The notes under the pieces are model-generated. The model was not told the origin of the DNA. It saw only the letters and a list, made by a program, of their open reading frames with translations, and did not search any database. DNA of 64,000 nt from Candidatus Dadabacteria bacterium (GTDB lineage Bacteria; Desulfobacterota_D; UBA1144; Nemesobacterales; Nemesobacteraceae). The position numbers and the translations under genes are program-made. Positions 39,401 through 48,045 of the stretch are shown in pieces. The first letter of the stretch is position 1. Each line of letters begins with the position of its first letter. The stretch spans positions 1 to 64,000 of the forward strand of contig VXNX01000009.1 of the NCBI GenBank assembly GCA_009840385.1, given 5' to 3'.

Positions 39401-39440
39401 GAACTCTTGAGTCCTAGTTCTACTTGTTTTCTTAAATGTT

Positions 39441-39731
39441 ATGAAAAAATCGGACATTGAAAAGGAACTCTCCCGGAGATTTGATTTTAATTCCGAAGAG
39501 TCCAGAAAGGTTCTGGACGTCATAATTGATGCCATGACCGAAATGCTTCGCGATGGGGAAAGAATAGAGATAAGACATTTCGGAAGTTTCTTTACAAAAA
39601 GCTACCAGCCTTATGAGGGAAGAAACCCCAGGACAGGCGAAAAAATATACATCGGGGAGAAAACCCTTCCGCTCTTTAGGGTAAGCAACTGGCTTGCCCC
39701 TAAACTTACGGAAAAACACGGTGATGAGTGA
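39441..39731 (+). CDS. HU/IHF-family DNA-bending protein
   Basis: A 96-residue histone-like protein. The helical dimer body (1-45) is followed by IEIRHFGSF and the DNA-wrapping arm YEGRNPRTGEKIYIGEKTLP, whose GRNPxTGE is typical of IHF and HU. The arm then continues LFRVSNWLAPKL, where IHF usually has F-x-PGK-L, so the C-terminus is slightly unusual. Whether it acts as IHF (sequence-specific heterodimer) or HU is not decided. It has its own promoter and a terminator-like hairpin just after it. Confidence 0.87.
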   Translation: MKKSDIEKELSRRFDFNSEESRKVLDVIIDAMTEMLRDGERIEIRHFGSFFTKSYQPYEGRNPRTGEKIYIGEKTLPLFRVSNWLAPKLTEKHGDE

Positions 39732-39734
39732 CGG

Positions 39735-39751
39735 ACCCCGGCCGGGGTTTT
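39735..39751 (+). terminator. Possible intrinsic terminator after the HU/IHF gene
   Basis: ACCCC and GGGGT (39735-39739, 39744-39748) flank loop GGCC and run into TTTT. The stem is short but GC-rich, and the U tract is short. Confidence 0.45.
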
Positions 39752-39781
39752 CTAGCAACCCTTGTTCTATAAGCGTCCCAG

Positions 39782-40297
39782 ATGCCTGTGCTTGATATCC
39801 TTGTTTATCCCGACCCAGCCTTAAAGAGAAAATCCCTGCCCGTAACAAAGTTCAACGAAGACATGGTCAGTCTTCTGGATGATATGGCGCAGACCATGCG
39901 CGATGCAGATGGAGTAGGGCTTGCGGCTCCTCAGGTCGGCAAGAACATCCGGGTTATCCTTATTGATGTCCCCCTACCAGAGGAAGATAAAAGGGAGTTC
40001 TATGAACTTATAAACCCCGAGATTGTTTCCTCTCGGGGTTTTCAGATCGGGGAAGAGGGATGCCTGAGCGTGCCCGGATTTTTCGCGAACATAAGAAGAA
40101 AGGAACATATCCGGGTATCTGCCCTTGATAGAAGAGGCAAACGTTTCACCATCGATGCGGATGGAATGCTCTCAAGGGTTCTTCAGCATGAAATTGACCA
40201 CCTTGATGGTATATTGTTTTTTGACAGGCTCAGAAAGCTTAAAAGAGATCTTCTTGTAAAACAGATTAACGAGCGGTTCGTATCCGCCCGGGGTTAG
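39782..40297 (+). CDS. def: Peptide deformylase
   Basis: A 171-residue metalloenzyme that removes the formyl group from new N-termini. All three motifs are intact: GVGLAAPQVG (44-53), EEGCLSVPG with metal ligand Cys94, and QHEIDH with His136, Glu137 and His140. Length is standard. fmt, its common neighbour, is not here; instead an aminotransferase follows after 38 bases. Confidence 0.96.
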   Translation: MPVLDILVYPDPALKRKSLPVTKFNEDMVSLLDDMAQTMRDADGVGLAAPQVGKNIRVILIDVPLPEEDKREFYELINPEIVSSRGFQIGEEGCLSVPGFFANIRRKEHIRVSALDRRGKRFTIDADGMLSRVLQHEIDHLDGILFFDRLRKLKRDLLVKQINERFVSARG

Positions 40298-40335
40298 CTT
40301 TTTGCTTTACTCTATTCCCAAGGTGCTTTCGCGAC

Positions 40336-41475
40336 ATGATTTCGGATCTTGTTAAAAACATAGAACCCTTCTACGTAATGGACATCCTTGAAAGGGCGAA
40401 GCAGCTTGAAAGCGAGGGTCGGGACATCGTCCATTTCGAGGTAGGAGAACCTGATCTCAATACTCCGCAGGAGATATGCTCAGCCGCCGTGCAGTGGATA
40501 CAGGAAGGCTATACAAAGTACACAAGCAGTCTTGGAATTGACGAGCTTCGCCAAAGCGTCGCGGAGGATTACAGCCACACCTACGGGGTGGAAGTGGGTT
40601 ATGAAAGGGTAATAATAACTATAGGCAGCTCCCCGGCGCTTCTGCTGGCGATGCTGACAGTTCTTAACCCCGGTGATGAAATACTGATAACGGATCCCCA
40701 TTACGCATGCTATCCTCAGATAATAAACGTTGCCAGGGGAGTTGCGAGGAAGATACCCGTTTACGAAAGCGATGGTTACCAAATCGACCCCTCCGAAGTC
40801 AGAAAGAACATCGGCAAAAAAACGAAGGCTATACTGGTAAATTCTCCTGCCAATCCCACCGGGGCGGTTATGGACGCCGATGTTTTCCGGGAGCTCTGCG
40901 AAATGGGTCTTTTCGTGATTTCAGATGAGATATACCATGGTCTTGTCTACGGTGAGCGAGTTAACTCAGTTCTGGAATTCACTGACGACTCCATAGCGAT
41001 AAACGGCTTCGCCAAACTCTATTCGATGACGGGTTGGCGTCTTGGTTACATGATAGTTCCCGAGGATCTCGTAAGGTACGTGCAGAAACTTCAGCAGAAC
41101 CTTTTTATCTCCGCCGGATCGTTCGTCCAGAAAGCTGGAGTGGAGGCTATTGAAAAAGTGAAGAAAAGCGGCAAAAGCGAAGCCATGGTAGCCGAGTTTG
41201 ACAAAAGAAGAAAGGAGATGATAAAAGGACTTTCCTCGATCGGATTTGATATCGCGGTCGAGCCCAAGGGGGCATTCTACGTTTTCGTGAATTCTTCCAG
41301 GTGGAGCCGGGACTCCTGGCGCCTCGCATTTGACATTCTTGAGAACTGTCACGTGGGTGTGACTCCCGGAATAGATTTCAGCGACAGGGGAAAGGATTAT
41401 CTGAGGTTTTCCTATACGACTTCGGTCGACTCCATAAGGGAGGGAATAAGAAGGCTTGGCGAGTTTCTGGGATGA
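40336..41475 (+). CDS. Class I/II PLP aminotransferase (aspartate/aromatic type)
   Basis: A 379-residue fold-type I aminotransferase. PANPTGAV (171-178) holds the Asn that contacts PLP, SDEIYHGLVYG (196-206) the Asp and Tyr, and INGFAKLYSMTGWRLGY (222-238) the PLP lysine Lys227. A C-terminal Arg in RFSYTTS binds the substrate carboxylate. It probably uses aspartate, aromatic amino acids or alanine; the exact substrate is not readable. It follows def and ends at a terminator-like hairpin. Confidence 0.87.
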   Translation: MISDLVKNIEPFYVMDILERAKQLESEGRDIVHFEVGEPDLNTPQEICSAAVQWIQEGYTKYTSSLGIDELRQSVAEDYSHTYGVEVGYERVIITIGSSPALLLAMLTVLNPGDEILITDPHYACYPQIINVARGVARKIPVYESDGYQIDPSEVRKNIGKKTKAILVNSPANPTGAVMDADVFRELCEMGLFVISDEIYHGLVYGERVNSVLEFTDDSIAINGFAKLYSMTGWRLGYMIVPEDLVRYVQKLQQNLFISAGSFVQKAGVEAIEKVKKSGKSEAMVAEFDKRRKEMIKGLSSIGFDIAVEPKGAFYVFVNSSRWSRDSWRLAFDILENCHVGVTPGIDFSDRGKDYLRFSYTTSVDSIREGIRRLGEFLG

Positions 41476-41515
41476 ATATTCTTTGAAAAAGAAAAGGACT
41501 TGCCTAACTGTTAAT

Positions 41516-41541
41516 CAGAAAGTAGCTTTCTGCATTTTTTA
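41516..41541 (+). terminator. Possible intrinsic terminator after the aminotransferase gene
   Basis: A seven-base-pair stem CAGAAAG/CTTTCTG (41516-41522, 41526-41532) with loop TAG is followed closely by CATTTTTT. It lies between the aminotransferase stop and tpiA. Confidence 0.5.
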
Positions 41542-41573
41542 AAACAGGACGAATTTTCGTCACAGGATACAAG

Positions 41574-42368
41574 ATGGATAAAAAGCTTGTCGTCGGAAAC
41601 TGGAAAATGAACCTGCTTCGGGAGGAAGCACGAGAGTTCTCTGGTGAAATAGTCGATCTTCTAGGAGAGAATTACGATGCCTGCCAGGTAGTGCTTGTAC
41701 CTCCCTATACGGCTCTTGATGTGGTAGGGGCATCCATCTCGGGTTCAAATATAGATCTTGGTGCTCAAAACGTTTTCGGCAGGATTGGCGGAGCTTTTAC
41801 CGGTGAGGTGTCCGCGCCGATGCTTTTGGATGCTGGATGCAAATGGGTTATTCTCGGCCACTCGGAAAGAAGACACTTACTTGGGGAAACTGATGAACAG
41901 ATACGTGAAAAGCTTTTACTCTCTATTTCCTGTGGCTTAAAAGCAATCCTTTGCGTAGGAGAGACCGAGGCCCAGAGAGAAGAAGCGATTCGCGAAAGCG
42001 AAGACGCTCCCAAGAGGAAAAAACTCCTTTTTTCACCAATAAAAACTCAGATGGAGAGTGCATTGCATGCTCTGGATAAAGAACAGGTCTTGGATGTCGT
42101 TATAGCGTATGAACCTGTCTGGGCGATAGGGACGGGGAAAAACGCTACTTCTTTAGAAATAGCTGAAATTCACCAATATATAAGGGATTTTCTGACTGAA
42201 ATGTTTCCTGGTTCCGCTAATAGCGTGAAAATTCTATATGGAGGGAGCGTCAAAACGGGTAATATAGTGGAAATTATGTCCGTTGACGAAGTTGACGGAG
42301 TTCTGGTTGGAGGAGCCAGTCTTTCGGTTGACTCTTTCCTCAGAATAATAAAATCCGTTGGGGGTTAA
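41574..42368 (+). CDS. tpiA: Triosephosphate isomerase
   Basis: A 264-residue TIM barrel interconverting dihydroxyacetone phosphate and glyceraldehyde-3-phosphate. Catalytic residues are Asn9/Lys11 (GNWKMN), His96 (LGHSERR) and Glu180 (AYEPVWAIGTG). The phosphate-binding YGGSVKTGN is near the end. It is about ten residues longer than usual because of a charged insertion near residues 143-156. secG follows three bases later, a common pairing. Confidence 0.97.
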   Translation: MDKKLVVGNWKMNLLREEAREFSGEIVDLLGENYDACQVVLVPPYTALDVVGASISGSNIDLGAQNVFGRIGGAFTGEVSAPMLLDAGCKWVILGHSERRHLLGETDEQIREKLLLSISCGLKAILCVGETEAQREEAIRESEDAPKRKKLLFSPIKTQMESALHALDKEQVLDVVIAYEPVWAIGTGKNATSLEIAEIHQYIRDFLTEMFPGSANSVKILYGGSVKTGNIVEIMSVDEVDGVLVGGASLSVDSFLRIIKSVGG

Positions 42369-42371
42369 AAA

Positions 42372-42836
42372 TTGGAGTTCTTAATACCGTCGGTAAAAAT
42401 TATTCACATAATAATCAGCATACTTCTCGTGCTGATCATACTGCTTCAGCCGAGCAAATCCGGCGACATAGGTTCAATGTTCGGAGGCGGGAGTTCAGAG
42501 TCGGTCTTTGGTTCAAGCGGGGCAATGCCTTTTCTTGTAAAGATGACCAGACTTTTTGGACTTATATTTGTAATCACCTCTCTTTTTCTTGGTTATTCCT
42601 CCGTAAAGTCAATATCGGGTTCAGTTGTGGAGAAACCCCCTAGTGAAGTTTTTGAGGAACTTTCTCAGCCAGGCGAAGAACCTTTTGAACAGGCCCGCGA
42701 TACGGAGAAAGTTGAGCAATGGCAGGAAGTTAAAACAGATGCGGAAGCCGAATCGGCACCTGCTTCCTCGCCCGAGGCCGCTCCGGCTCAAGGAACCCCC
42801 GAACTCACAAACTCTGGAGAAACACCCGAAGAGTAA
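42372..42836 (+). CDS. secG: Preprotein translocase subunit SecG
   Basis: A 154-residue SecG. The first 75 residues hold the conserved part: two membrane helices flanking LLQPSKSGDIGSMFGGGSS. The remaining 75 or so residues are an acidic, Pro/Ala/Glu-rich tail; SecG is usually about 75-115 residues. The start is TTG, three bases after the tpiA stop; no better start fits before the first helix. SecG assists SecYE in export. Confidence 0.92.
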   Translation: MEFLIPSVKIIHIIISILLVLIILLQPSKSGDIGSMFGGGSSESVFGSSGAMPFLVKMTRLFGLIFVITSLFLGYSSVKSISGSVVEKPPSEVFEELSQPGEEPFEQARDTEKVEQWQEVKTDAEAESAPASSPEAAPAQGTPELTNSGETPEE

Positions 42837-42936
42837 AAAAATCACTTGCCGGGTGCCTTTTATTTGGAAAAGCTTTAGTTAATATAGAAAAGTTAAGTTC
42901 GTACGGTGGCAACGCGCCAATTCGGAGGTTTTAAAG

Positions 42937-43203
42937 ATGGCATACATAATTGCCGAACCATGTATCGGAGTGAAGGACAAAGCTTGTGTCGAGGCTTGCC
43001 CTGTTGATTGCATATATGAGGGAGATGATCAACTCATTATCCATCCCGATGAATGTATAGACTGCGGAGCGTGCGTTGACCCCTGTCCTGTGGATGCCAT
43101 ATTCCACGAGGATGAATTGCCCGAGAAATGGCAGAAGTTTATTGACATAAACAAAGATTTTTTTGAGGGCAAAGAAGGCCTTGAACCAGCCAGAACTGAC
43201 TGA
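42937..43203 (+). CDS. fdxA: 7Fe-type ferredoxin (FdxA-like)
   Basis: An 88-residue ferredoxin. Cysteines lie at 9, 17, 21, 25, 40, 43, 46 and 50. The spacing C-x7-C-x3-C with C-xx-C-xx-C-xxx-C matches Azotobacter FdI-type proteins, predicting a [3Fe-4S] cluster on 9/17/50 and a [4Fe-4S] cluster on 21/40/43/46. It carries low-potential electrons in the cytoplasm. CGGAGG precedes the ATG. A strong terminator follows, so it is a single-gene unit. Confidence 0.93.
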   Translation: MAYIIAEPCIGVKDKACVEACPVDCIYEGDDQLIIHPDECIDCGACVDPCPVDAIFHEDELPEKWQKFIDINKDFFEGKEGLEPARTD

Positions 43204-43231
43204 TCCTCAGTAAGAAAAAGTTAAGATGAAG

Positions 43232-43268
43232 AAAGGGGGACCTGAGAAACTCATGTCCCCCTTTTTTT
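43232..43268 (+). terminator. Intrinsic terminator after the ferredoxin gene
   Basis: AAAGGGGGAC (43232-43241) pairs with GTCCCCCTTT (43255-43264), and an inner TGAG/CTCA stem closes over AAA. A run of seven T follows (43262-43268). It is the clearest terminator in the window. Confidence 0.88.
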
Positions 43269-43325
43269 ATGTCCTCAAGAGAAAAAATACCTCATAGTTC
43301 TCCCTCAATATCAAATTGTATCCGC

Positions 43326-43355
43326 TTGCGACTTGAGAAGTTTCGCGTATATATT
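43326..43355 (+). promoter_or_regulatory. Possible start-codon-proximal promoter of nth
   Basis: TTGCGA (43326-43331) and TATATT (43350-43355) have an 18-base spacer. The -10 box ends 13 bases before the ATG at 43369. The -35 is only fair. Confidence 0.4.
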
Positions 43356-43368
43356 TTTGCTGTTCGAG

Positions 43369-44019
43369 ATGAGTATCCGGGATGTAAAGATGAAGGCACG
43401 GAAAGTGCTCCGATTTCTTAAAAAGACCTATCCCGACGCAAAATGCCATCTTGTTTTTGAAAATGCCTCGCAGCTTCTGGTCGGCTCTATTCTCTCCGCT
43501 CAGTGCACGGACAAGCGAGTGAACATGGTAACCCCCGGGCTTTTCCGCAAATACCCGAACCTAGAGGCCTTTTCTAAGGCATCCGAAGAAGAGCTCCAGA
43601 ACGATATAAGATCAACGGGGTTTTACAGAAACAAGGCAAAATCGATAATAAACTGTTCAAGGGAGATAATGCGAAGGCATGCGGGGGAAGTTCCCAGCGA
43701 AATGGAAGATCTTGTAAGACTCCCGGGAGTAGGAAGAAAGACGGCAAATGTTATAATCGGGAATCATTTCAGAAAACCCGGAATCATAGTCGACACTCAT
43801 ATAATGAGGTTAAGCCGACGCCTTGGTCTTACCTCCAATTCCGATCCCGTCAAAATTGAATTCGACCTTAGGGAGTGTATTCCGGAAAAGGACTGGACAT
43901 TTTTTTCAAATTCTCTCGGTGACCACGGAAGAAATATCTGCAAGGCAAGAAAGCCTATATGCTCAAAGTGCGGCGTGTCCAGCGTATGCCTGTATTTCGA
44001 ACAACTTTACGCATCATGA
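43369..44019 (+). CDS. nth: Endonuclease III
   Basis: A 216-residue DNA glycosylase/AP lyase for oxidised pyrimidines. The helix-hairpin-helix LPGVGRKTA carries catalytic Lys124, and VDTHIMR carries Asp142. The C-terminal [4Fe-4S] ligands follow C-x6-C-x2-C-x5-C exactly. The ATG at 43369 is chosen because an upstream TTG at 43333 would overlap the promoter; an internal ATG at 43387 is also possible. No ribosome-binding site is obvious. Confidence 0.95.
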   Translation: MSIRDVKMKARKVLRFLKKTYPDAKCHLVFENASQLLVGSILSAQCTDKRVNMVTPGLFRKYPNLEAFSKASEEELQNDIRSTGFYRNKAKSIINCSREIMRRHAGEVPSEMEDLVRLPGVGRKTANVIIGNHFRKPGIIVDTHIMRLSRRLGLTSNSDPVKIEFDLRECIPEKDWTFFSNSLGDHGRNICKARKPICSKCGVSSVCLYFEQLYAS

Positions 44020-44060
44020 TGGCCATCAATATTAAAAATATTTTTGGAAAGCGCTTTCGG

Positions 44061-44084
44061 TACCCAAACCAGCGGGTATTTTTT
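44061..44084 (+). terminator. Possible intrinsic terminator after nth
   Basis: TACCC (44061-44065) and GGGTA (44074-44078) enclose an eight-base loop and run into TTTTTT (44079-44084). It separates nth from the small unknown gene. Confidence 0.5.
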
Positions 44085-44128
44085 ATCCGGTCTTTGCATC
44101 TAACCGCGCGTAAGAGGAGAAACAGCCG

Positions 44129-44350
44129 ATGAAATCCAGTGCTGATTATTCCGGATTCTTTCCTTTCGGATGGCTAAGAGGTTTTCAGGGTGATAACTGG
44201 CAGATATTCTGGAACAAGGAAACGGGGGATCTTTTTCTGAAGGCCACCTTAGAAGACACGCTCGTAAAAGTCGGAGAGGCGTCTGACTGGATGGAAGCAA
44301 AGAAGAAAGCGGATTTTCTGATGGAAAACCCCGATTCAGTCACAATGTGA
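44129..44350 (+). CDS. Small protein of unknown function (73 residues)
   Basis: I do not recognise this gene. The 73-residue product starts with aromatic- and glycine-rich sequence (GFFPFGWLRGFQGDNWQIFW), followed by a strand-like region and an amphipathic helix (DWMEAKKKADFLMEN). AGAGGAG lies seven bases before the ATG, good support that it is translated. There is no signal peptide or long hydrophobic helix. It stands alone between the nth terminator and the hydrolase promoter. Confidence 0.65.
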   Translation: MKSSADYSGFFPFGWLRGFQGDNWQIFWNKETGDLFLKATLEDTLVKVGEASDWMEAKKKADFLMENPDSVTM

Positions 44351-44446
44351 ACTGCTGATCTTGGGTTTGCCGCTCGCAAGTTCTGGACTCTGCATGTTTT
44401 TTAGCCCTGCGATTTTCTCAGGCTTCGGAGTTCCTCGCGAATGCTA

Positions 44447-44473
44447 TTGACTTGCCCGGATGGTCTTTATAAT
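44447..44473 (+). promoter_or_regulatory. Promoter of the tandem hydrolase genes
   Basis: TTGACT (44447-44452) and a perfect TATAAT (44468-44473) are 15 bases apart, or 16 if ATTGAC is read as the -35. The predicted leader is about 23 bases, with no clear ribosome-binding site. Confidence 0.6.
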
Positions 44474-44502
44474 ATCAGTGTCTTTTAATCCGGCGTTTGA
44501 TA

Positions 44503-45405
44503 ATGAAATACGTAGAGCAGGAACTAATTTCTGTGCCAGTAGGAAAGGGAAGGGTTAACGCCCTTTACTACAGAGCGCTTAATAACGACTCTGACAAGAG
44601 AAAGACCATAATTATTCATGTTCACGGGTTTCTGGGAAACTTTCTTGACGGAAGCCAGAGGTTTTTGCCGCCACTCCTTGCTAAGGCCGGCTATTCGTCT
44701 ATCTCGATAAATACCAGGATGGCCAGTTTCGGGCTTTTCTTCGGCTTTGGGATAGTAGACGACACCATTCCGCAGATAGATGGCGTAGTGAGGTATTTGG
44801 GGGAGATCGGTTATGAGAAAATCATAGTTTCGGGCTACAGCCTCGGGGGAGGAGTGGTTCTCAGATACCTTTCGGTAAAAAGCCGCCAGCCGGATTCCGA
44901 TGAGTCGGAACTGCTAAAAGGCGTGATTGCCCTCGCTACTCCTTATTCGATTCCCGACTCGATTAGAAGAAGATGGAATAAGTGGGAGAGCCAGCCTTCT
45001 TACGATGAGGTTTATGAGGAGGCGAAGATTATACTCGGTGACAACCCTCATGACTCAGAACAGGACAGAACAATTCTTATCTTTAAGGCGAGAGGGAACT
45101 CCTACCGGCCGGAACATACTGAGATATATACTTACAAGACCTGGTGGTTCCTTGCCGGCCCCGAAGCGGTAGCCGTAAAAAGCTATAAGCAGATAGAGAA
45201 TATAAAACTGCCGATTCTTCTTATACAGGGTTGGAACGATGCGTTTGTAAAACCCGATGAGACTCACAACCTTGCACAGATAGCAATAGATAACGGAAAC
45301 GATGACGTTTCCGCCTACTATCTGAACACCGGTCACAATCTCGAAGGGAAAGAGGAGGAAATGGGTGACATTATAGTAAGGTGGCTTGACAGAAGGTTCG
45401 TCTGA
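44503..45405 (+). CDS. Alpha/beta hydrolase, first of a tandem pair
   Basis: A 300-residue alpha/beta hydrolase. The oxyanion-side HVHGFLGN is at 39-46, and the nucleophile elbow GYSLGGG has Ser113. The acid is in QGWNDAFVKP and the His in NTGHNLEG. The substrate is unknown; esterase or lipase-like activity is the default. A YTYKTWWFLAGPEA stretch is shared with the next gene. The ATG at 44503 replaces a TTG two codons earlier. Seven bases separate it from its paralogue. Confidence 0.8.
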   Translation: MKYVEQELISVPVGKGRVNALYYRALNNDSDKRKTIIIHVHGFLGNFLDGSQRFLPPLLAKAGYSSISINTRMASFGLFFGFGIVDDTIPQIDGVVRYLGEIGYEKIIVSGYSLGGGVVLRYLSVKSRQPDSDESELLKGVIALATPYSIPDSIRRRWNKWESQPSYDEVYEEAKIILGDNPHDSEQDRTILIFKARGNSYRPEHTEIYTYKTWWFLAGPEAVAVKSYKQIENIKLPILLIQGWNDAFVKPDETHNLAQIAIDNGNDDVSAYYLNTGHNLEGKEEEMGDIIVRWLDRRFV

Positions 45406-45412
45406 TTCTCCA

Positions 45413-46315
45413 ATGATAAACGAACAAAAGAGTCTTCTTACTTACGAGACTGAAGATGGATTTGAGGTGAATTCTCTTCTCGTCACCCCTGAGTTTGCGT
45501 CGGAAGAAGATCTTTATGAATCTCCCATAATCATAAATCTCTACGGAGTATTGGGACACTTTCTCACAAGGGGAACCCCGGTCAGGCTCCCTCCGCTTCT
45601 TAAGGAAAGAAACATAAGCACGCTCTCTGTGAATACCCGCATGGCGTTCATGGGCCAGATAATGGGGGAGGGGGTATTTCCTGACACAATTCATGAGATG
45701 AAGGAATCGGTGAATATCCTCCAAAAAGAGGGGTTTCGCAACATTTTCATGCTGGGCTACAGCCTGGGGGCTAGCATGGCTGTCTACTACGCCTCCCAGA
45801 CTGGTTCTCTTGGGATAAAAGGACTTATACTGGAAGGCTGTTCCTACTCTCTTCCCTATTCACAGCAAAGAAGGCTTGAGAGAAACAGAAGCATTCCTTC
45901 TTATGAGGCTATTTATCTGAAAGCCAGGGAGGTGCTGGGTTCGAATCCGGAGAAAAAGAAAAACGACCAAGTATTTATTGTCTACAGGGCCTGGGGCGAT
46001 TCCTTTAACCCGGTCGATGCCGAGATGTTTACTTACAGGACTTGGTGGTTTATGAGAGGACCTCATGCCTACTACGCGAAAACCTGCGAGATTATACAGG
46101 ATGTGAAAATCCCGGTTCTGTTTATCCACGGAGCAGAGGACGACATCGTCGATGTCTGGGAGCCCAAGGAACTTAAGAACATAATGAATCAGGCAGGCAA
46201 CAAAGACGTGACGCTATGTTATATACCGGATGCAAAACATGACTGCGTAGAGAATCCCCAAGTCTCAATAGATACCATAACTGGATGGATATCCGAGGTT
46301 GGCGCAAAGACATAA
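45413..46315 (+). CDS. Alpha/beta hydrolase, second of a tandem pair
   Basis: A 300-residue paralogue of the preceding gene with the same length and order of motifs. The nucleophile is Ser117 in GYSLGAS, the acid lies in GAEDDIVDVWEP and the His in DAKHDC. The usual HG pair at the oxyanion hole is replaced by NLYGVLGHF. FTYRTWWFMRGPHA matches its neighbour. The ATG at 45413 is preferred over a TTG overlapping the first gene. Function unknown; the pair may form a heterodimer or act on related esters. Confidence 0.78.
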   Translation: MINEQKSLLTYETEDGFEVNSLLVTPEFASEEDLYESPIIINLYGVLGHFLTRGTPVRLPPLLKERNISTLSVNTRMAFMGQIMGEGVFPDTIHEMKESVNILQKEGFRNIFMLGYSLGASMAVYYASQTGSLGIKGLILEGCSYSLPYSQQRRLERNRSIPSYEAIYLKAREVLGSNPEKKKNDQVFIVYRAWGDSFNPVDAEMFTYRTWWFMRGPHAYYAKTCEIIQDVKIPVLFIHGAEDDIVDVWEPKELKNIMNQAGNKDVTLCYIPDAKHDCVENPQVSIDTITGWISEVGAKT

Positions 46316-46400
46316 AATCAGTTCCTTTAGCGGGCTTTGCGGATTCTGCAGATCAGTTGTTTTTTAGTCTTGCAAAAAGGGAAACTTTGTATATCTTACA

Positions 46401-46416
46401 ACTCCTTTAATGGAGT
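46401..46416 (+). other. Small hairpin in the region upstream of pckA
   Basis: ACTCC (46401-46405) and GGAGT (46412-46416) form a perfect five-pair stem with loop TTTAAT, 70 bases before the pckA ATG. There is no T-tract, so it is not a terminator; a leader role is only possible. Confidence 0.35.
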
Positions 46417-46485
46417 AGTCGATTTTCCGCGACATCTTTATTACTCGTAAATCTGTAGGCGACAGGGAATTTGGAGGCAACAAAC

Positions 46486-48045
46486 ATGTCCGAGAATTTT
46501 TCGATCGAAAAGGAACTTTCAGAAAAACATCAGCTCAAAAATCCTTCCGGCGTATATTACAACCTCCCTGTTTCCAAACTCTACGAAGAGGCAATTAAAA
46601 GAGATGAAGGACACATCGGCGAGAGCGGAACTTTTGTAGGCTTTACTTCTCCCCACACAGGAAGATCTCCTAAGGACAGGTTTGTGGTAAAGGAACCTTC
46701 TACGGAAAAGGATATAGACTGGGGAGCGGTAAACCAGCCTGTATCGCCCGAGGTATTTGATCACTTTTACGAAAAAGTGATGAATTATTTCGAAGGGAAG
46801 GACGTTTTCGTAAGAGACCTGCAGGTCTGCGCCCATCCCGACTATAGAACAAATGTCAGGGTGATAAATGAATTCGCTTGGCATAATCTTTTTGTAAACA
46901 ACCTTTTCATAAGGCCGGACGCTTCGGAACTTCCGCACGAGGAAGTGGGTTTCACCGTCATCTCGGCCCCGGGCTTCAAGGCAGATGATCCTGAGAGCTA
47001 CGGTCTTAACAGTGAGACGTTTATATTTCTTAACCTGAGCCGGAGGATTGCTCTTATCGGGGGAACGCGCTATGCCGGAGAAATGAAGAAATCGGTTTTT
47101 GCCGCAATGAATTTTCTTCTGCCGGAAAAAGACGTTTTTCCAATGCACTGTTCAGCAAACATCGGAGAAGATGGAAATGTGGCGCTTTTCTTTGGACTGT
47201 CGGGAACCGGCAAGACCACGCTTTCCGCCGACCCTGAAAGAGCGCTTATCGGAGATGATGAGCACGGCTGGTTTGATGAAGGAGTTTTTAATTTTGAAGG
47301 TGGGTGTTACGCAAAAACCATAAAACTTAGCCCGACCACTGAGCCCGAAATTTATCGGGCAGCGCTTAATTTCGGTTCGGTTCTGGAAAATGTTGATCTT
47401 GATCTGGAGACGGGAAAGATAGATTTTGACAGTGATAGGCATACGGAAAATACTCGCGGAGCCTATCAGATTGATATGCTTGAGAATATCGTTCCTGAGG
47501 GAGTAGGAAGCATTCCGAAAAGTATTTTCATGCTGACCTATGACGCTTTCGGAGTCCTGCCCCCGATATCGAAACTCGATCCCGATCAGGCCATGCGTTA
47601 TTTCCTTCTCGGATACACGGCGAAAGTTGCTGGTACGGAGAGGGGGGTAAGCAAACCTCAGGCAACTTTCAGTTCATGTTTCGGGTCTCCTTTTCTTCCA
47701 AGGCCTCCGAAGTTCTACGGCAGAATGCTGAAAGAAAGAATGGAGAAGCACGAGGTAAGTGTTTGGCTGCTTAATACCGGTATTTCCGGTGGGCCTTTCG
47801 GAGTCGGTAAAAGAATGCCTCTCCCGTCCACAAGAGCTCTTGTTAGCGCTGCTGTAAACGGTTCGCTTGACGATAAGGAGTTTGTCAAAATTCCCATACT
47901 TGATTTGTCCGTACCGGTTGAGTGTCCAGGAGTTGATTCAACCCTCCTTCAGCCCAGGCTTTCATGGGATGATCCGGAAGAGTATGACCGCAAGGCCAAT
48001 GCACTGTCGGATCTTTTCAAAGAGGAGTACGAAAAATATCTCTAG
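46486..48045 (+). CDS. pckA: Phosphoenolpyruvate carboxykinase (ATP)
   Basis: A 519-residue ATP-type PEPCK, the first committed step of gluconeogenesis (oxaloacetate to PEP). FGLSGTGKTTLSADP is the kinase P-loop, followed by GDDEHGW; TGRSPKDRF lies near residue 60 and MPLPSTRALV in the C-terminal part. GGAGG at 46473-46477 decides for the ATG at 46486 over an in-frame TTG at 46471 that would sit on the ribosome-binding site. It is monocistronic. Confidence 0.96.
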   Translation: MSENFSIEKELSEKHQLKNPSGVYYNLPVSKLYEEAIKRDEGHIGESGTFVGFTSPHTGRSPKDRFVVKEPSTEKDIDWGAVNQPVSPEVFDHFYEKVMNYFEGKDVFVRDLQVCAHPDYRTNVRVINEFAWHNLFVNNLFIRPDASELPHEEVGFTVISAPGFKADDPESYGLNSETFIFLNLSRRIALIGGTRYAGEMKKSVFAAMNFLLPEKDVFPMHCSANIGEDGNVALFFGLSGTGKTTLSADPERALIGDDEHGWFDEGVFNFEGGCYAKTIKLSPTTEPEIYRAALNFGSVLENVDLDLETGKIDFDSDRHTENTRGAYQIDMLENIVPEGVGSIPKSIFMLTYDAFGVLPPISKLDPDQAMRYFLLGYTAKVAGTERGVSKPQATFSSCFGSPFLPRPPKFYGRMLKERMEKHEVSVWLLNTGISGGPFGVGKRMPLPSTRALVSAAVNGSLDDKEFVKIPILDLSVPVECPGVDSTLLQPRLSWDDPEEYDRKANALSDLFKEEYEKYL

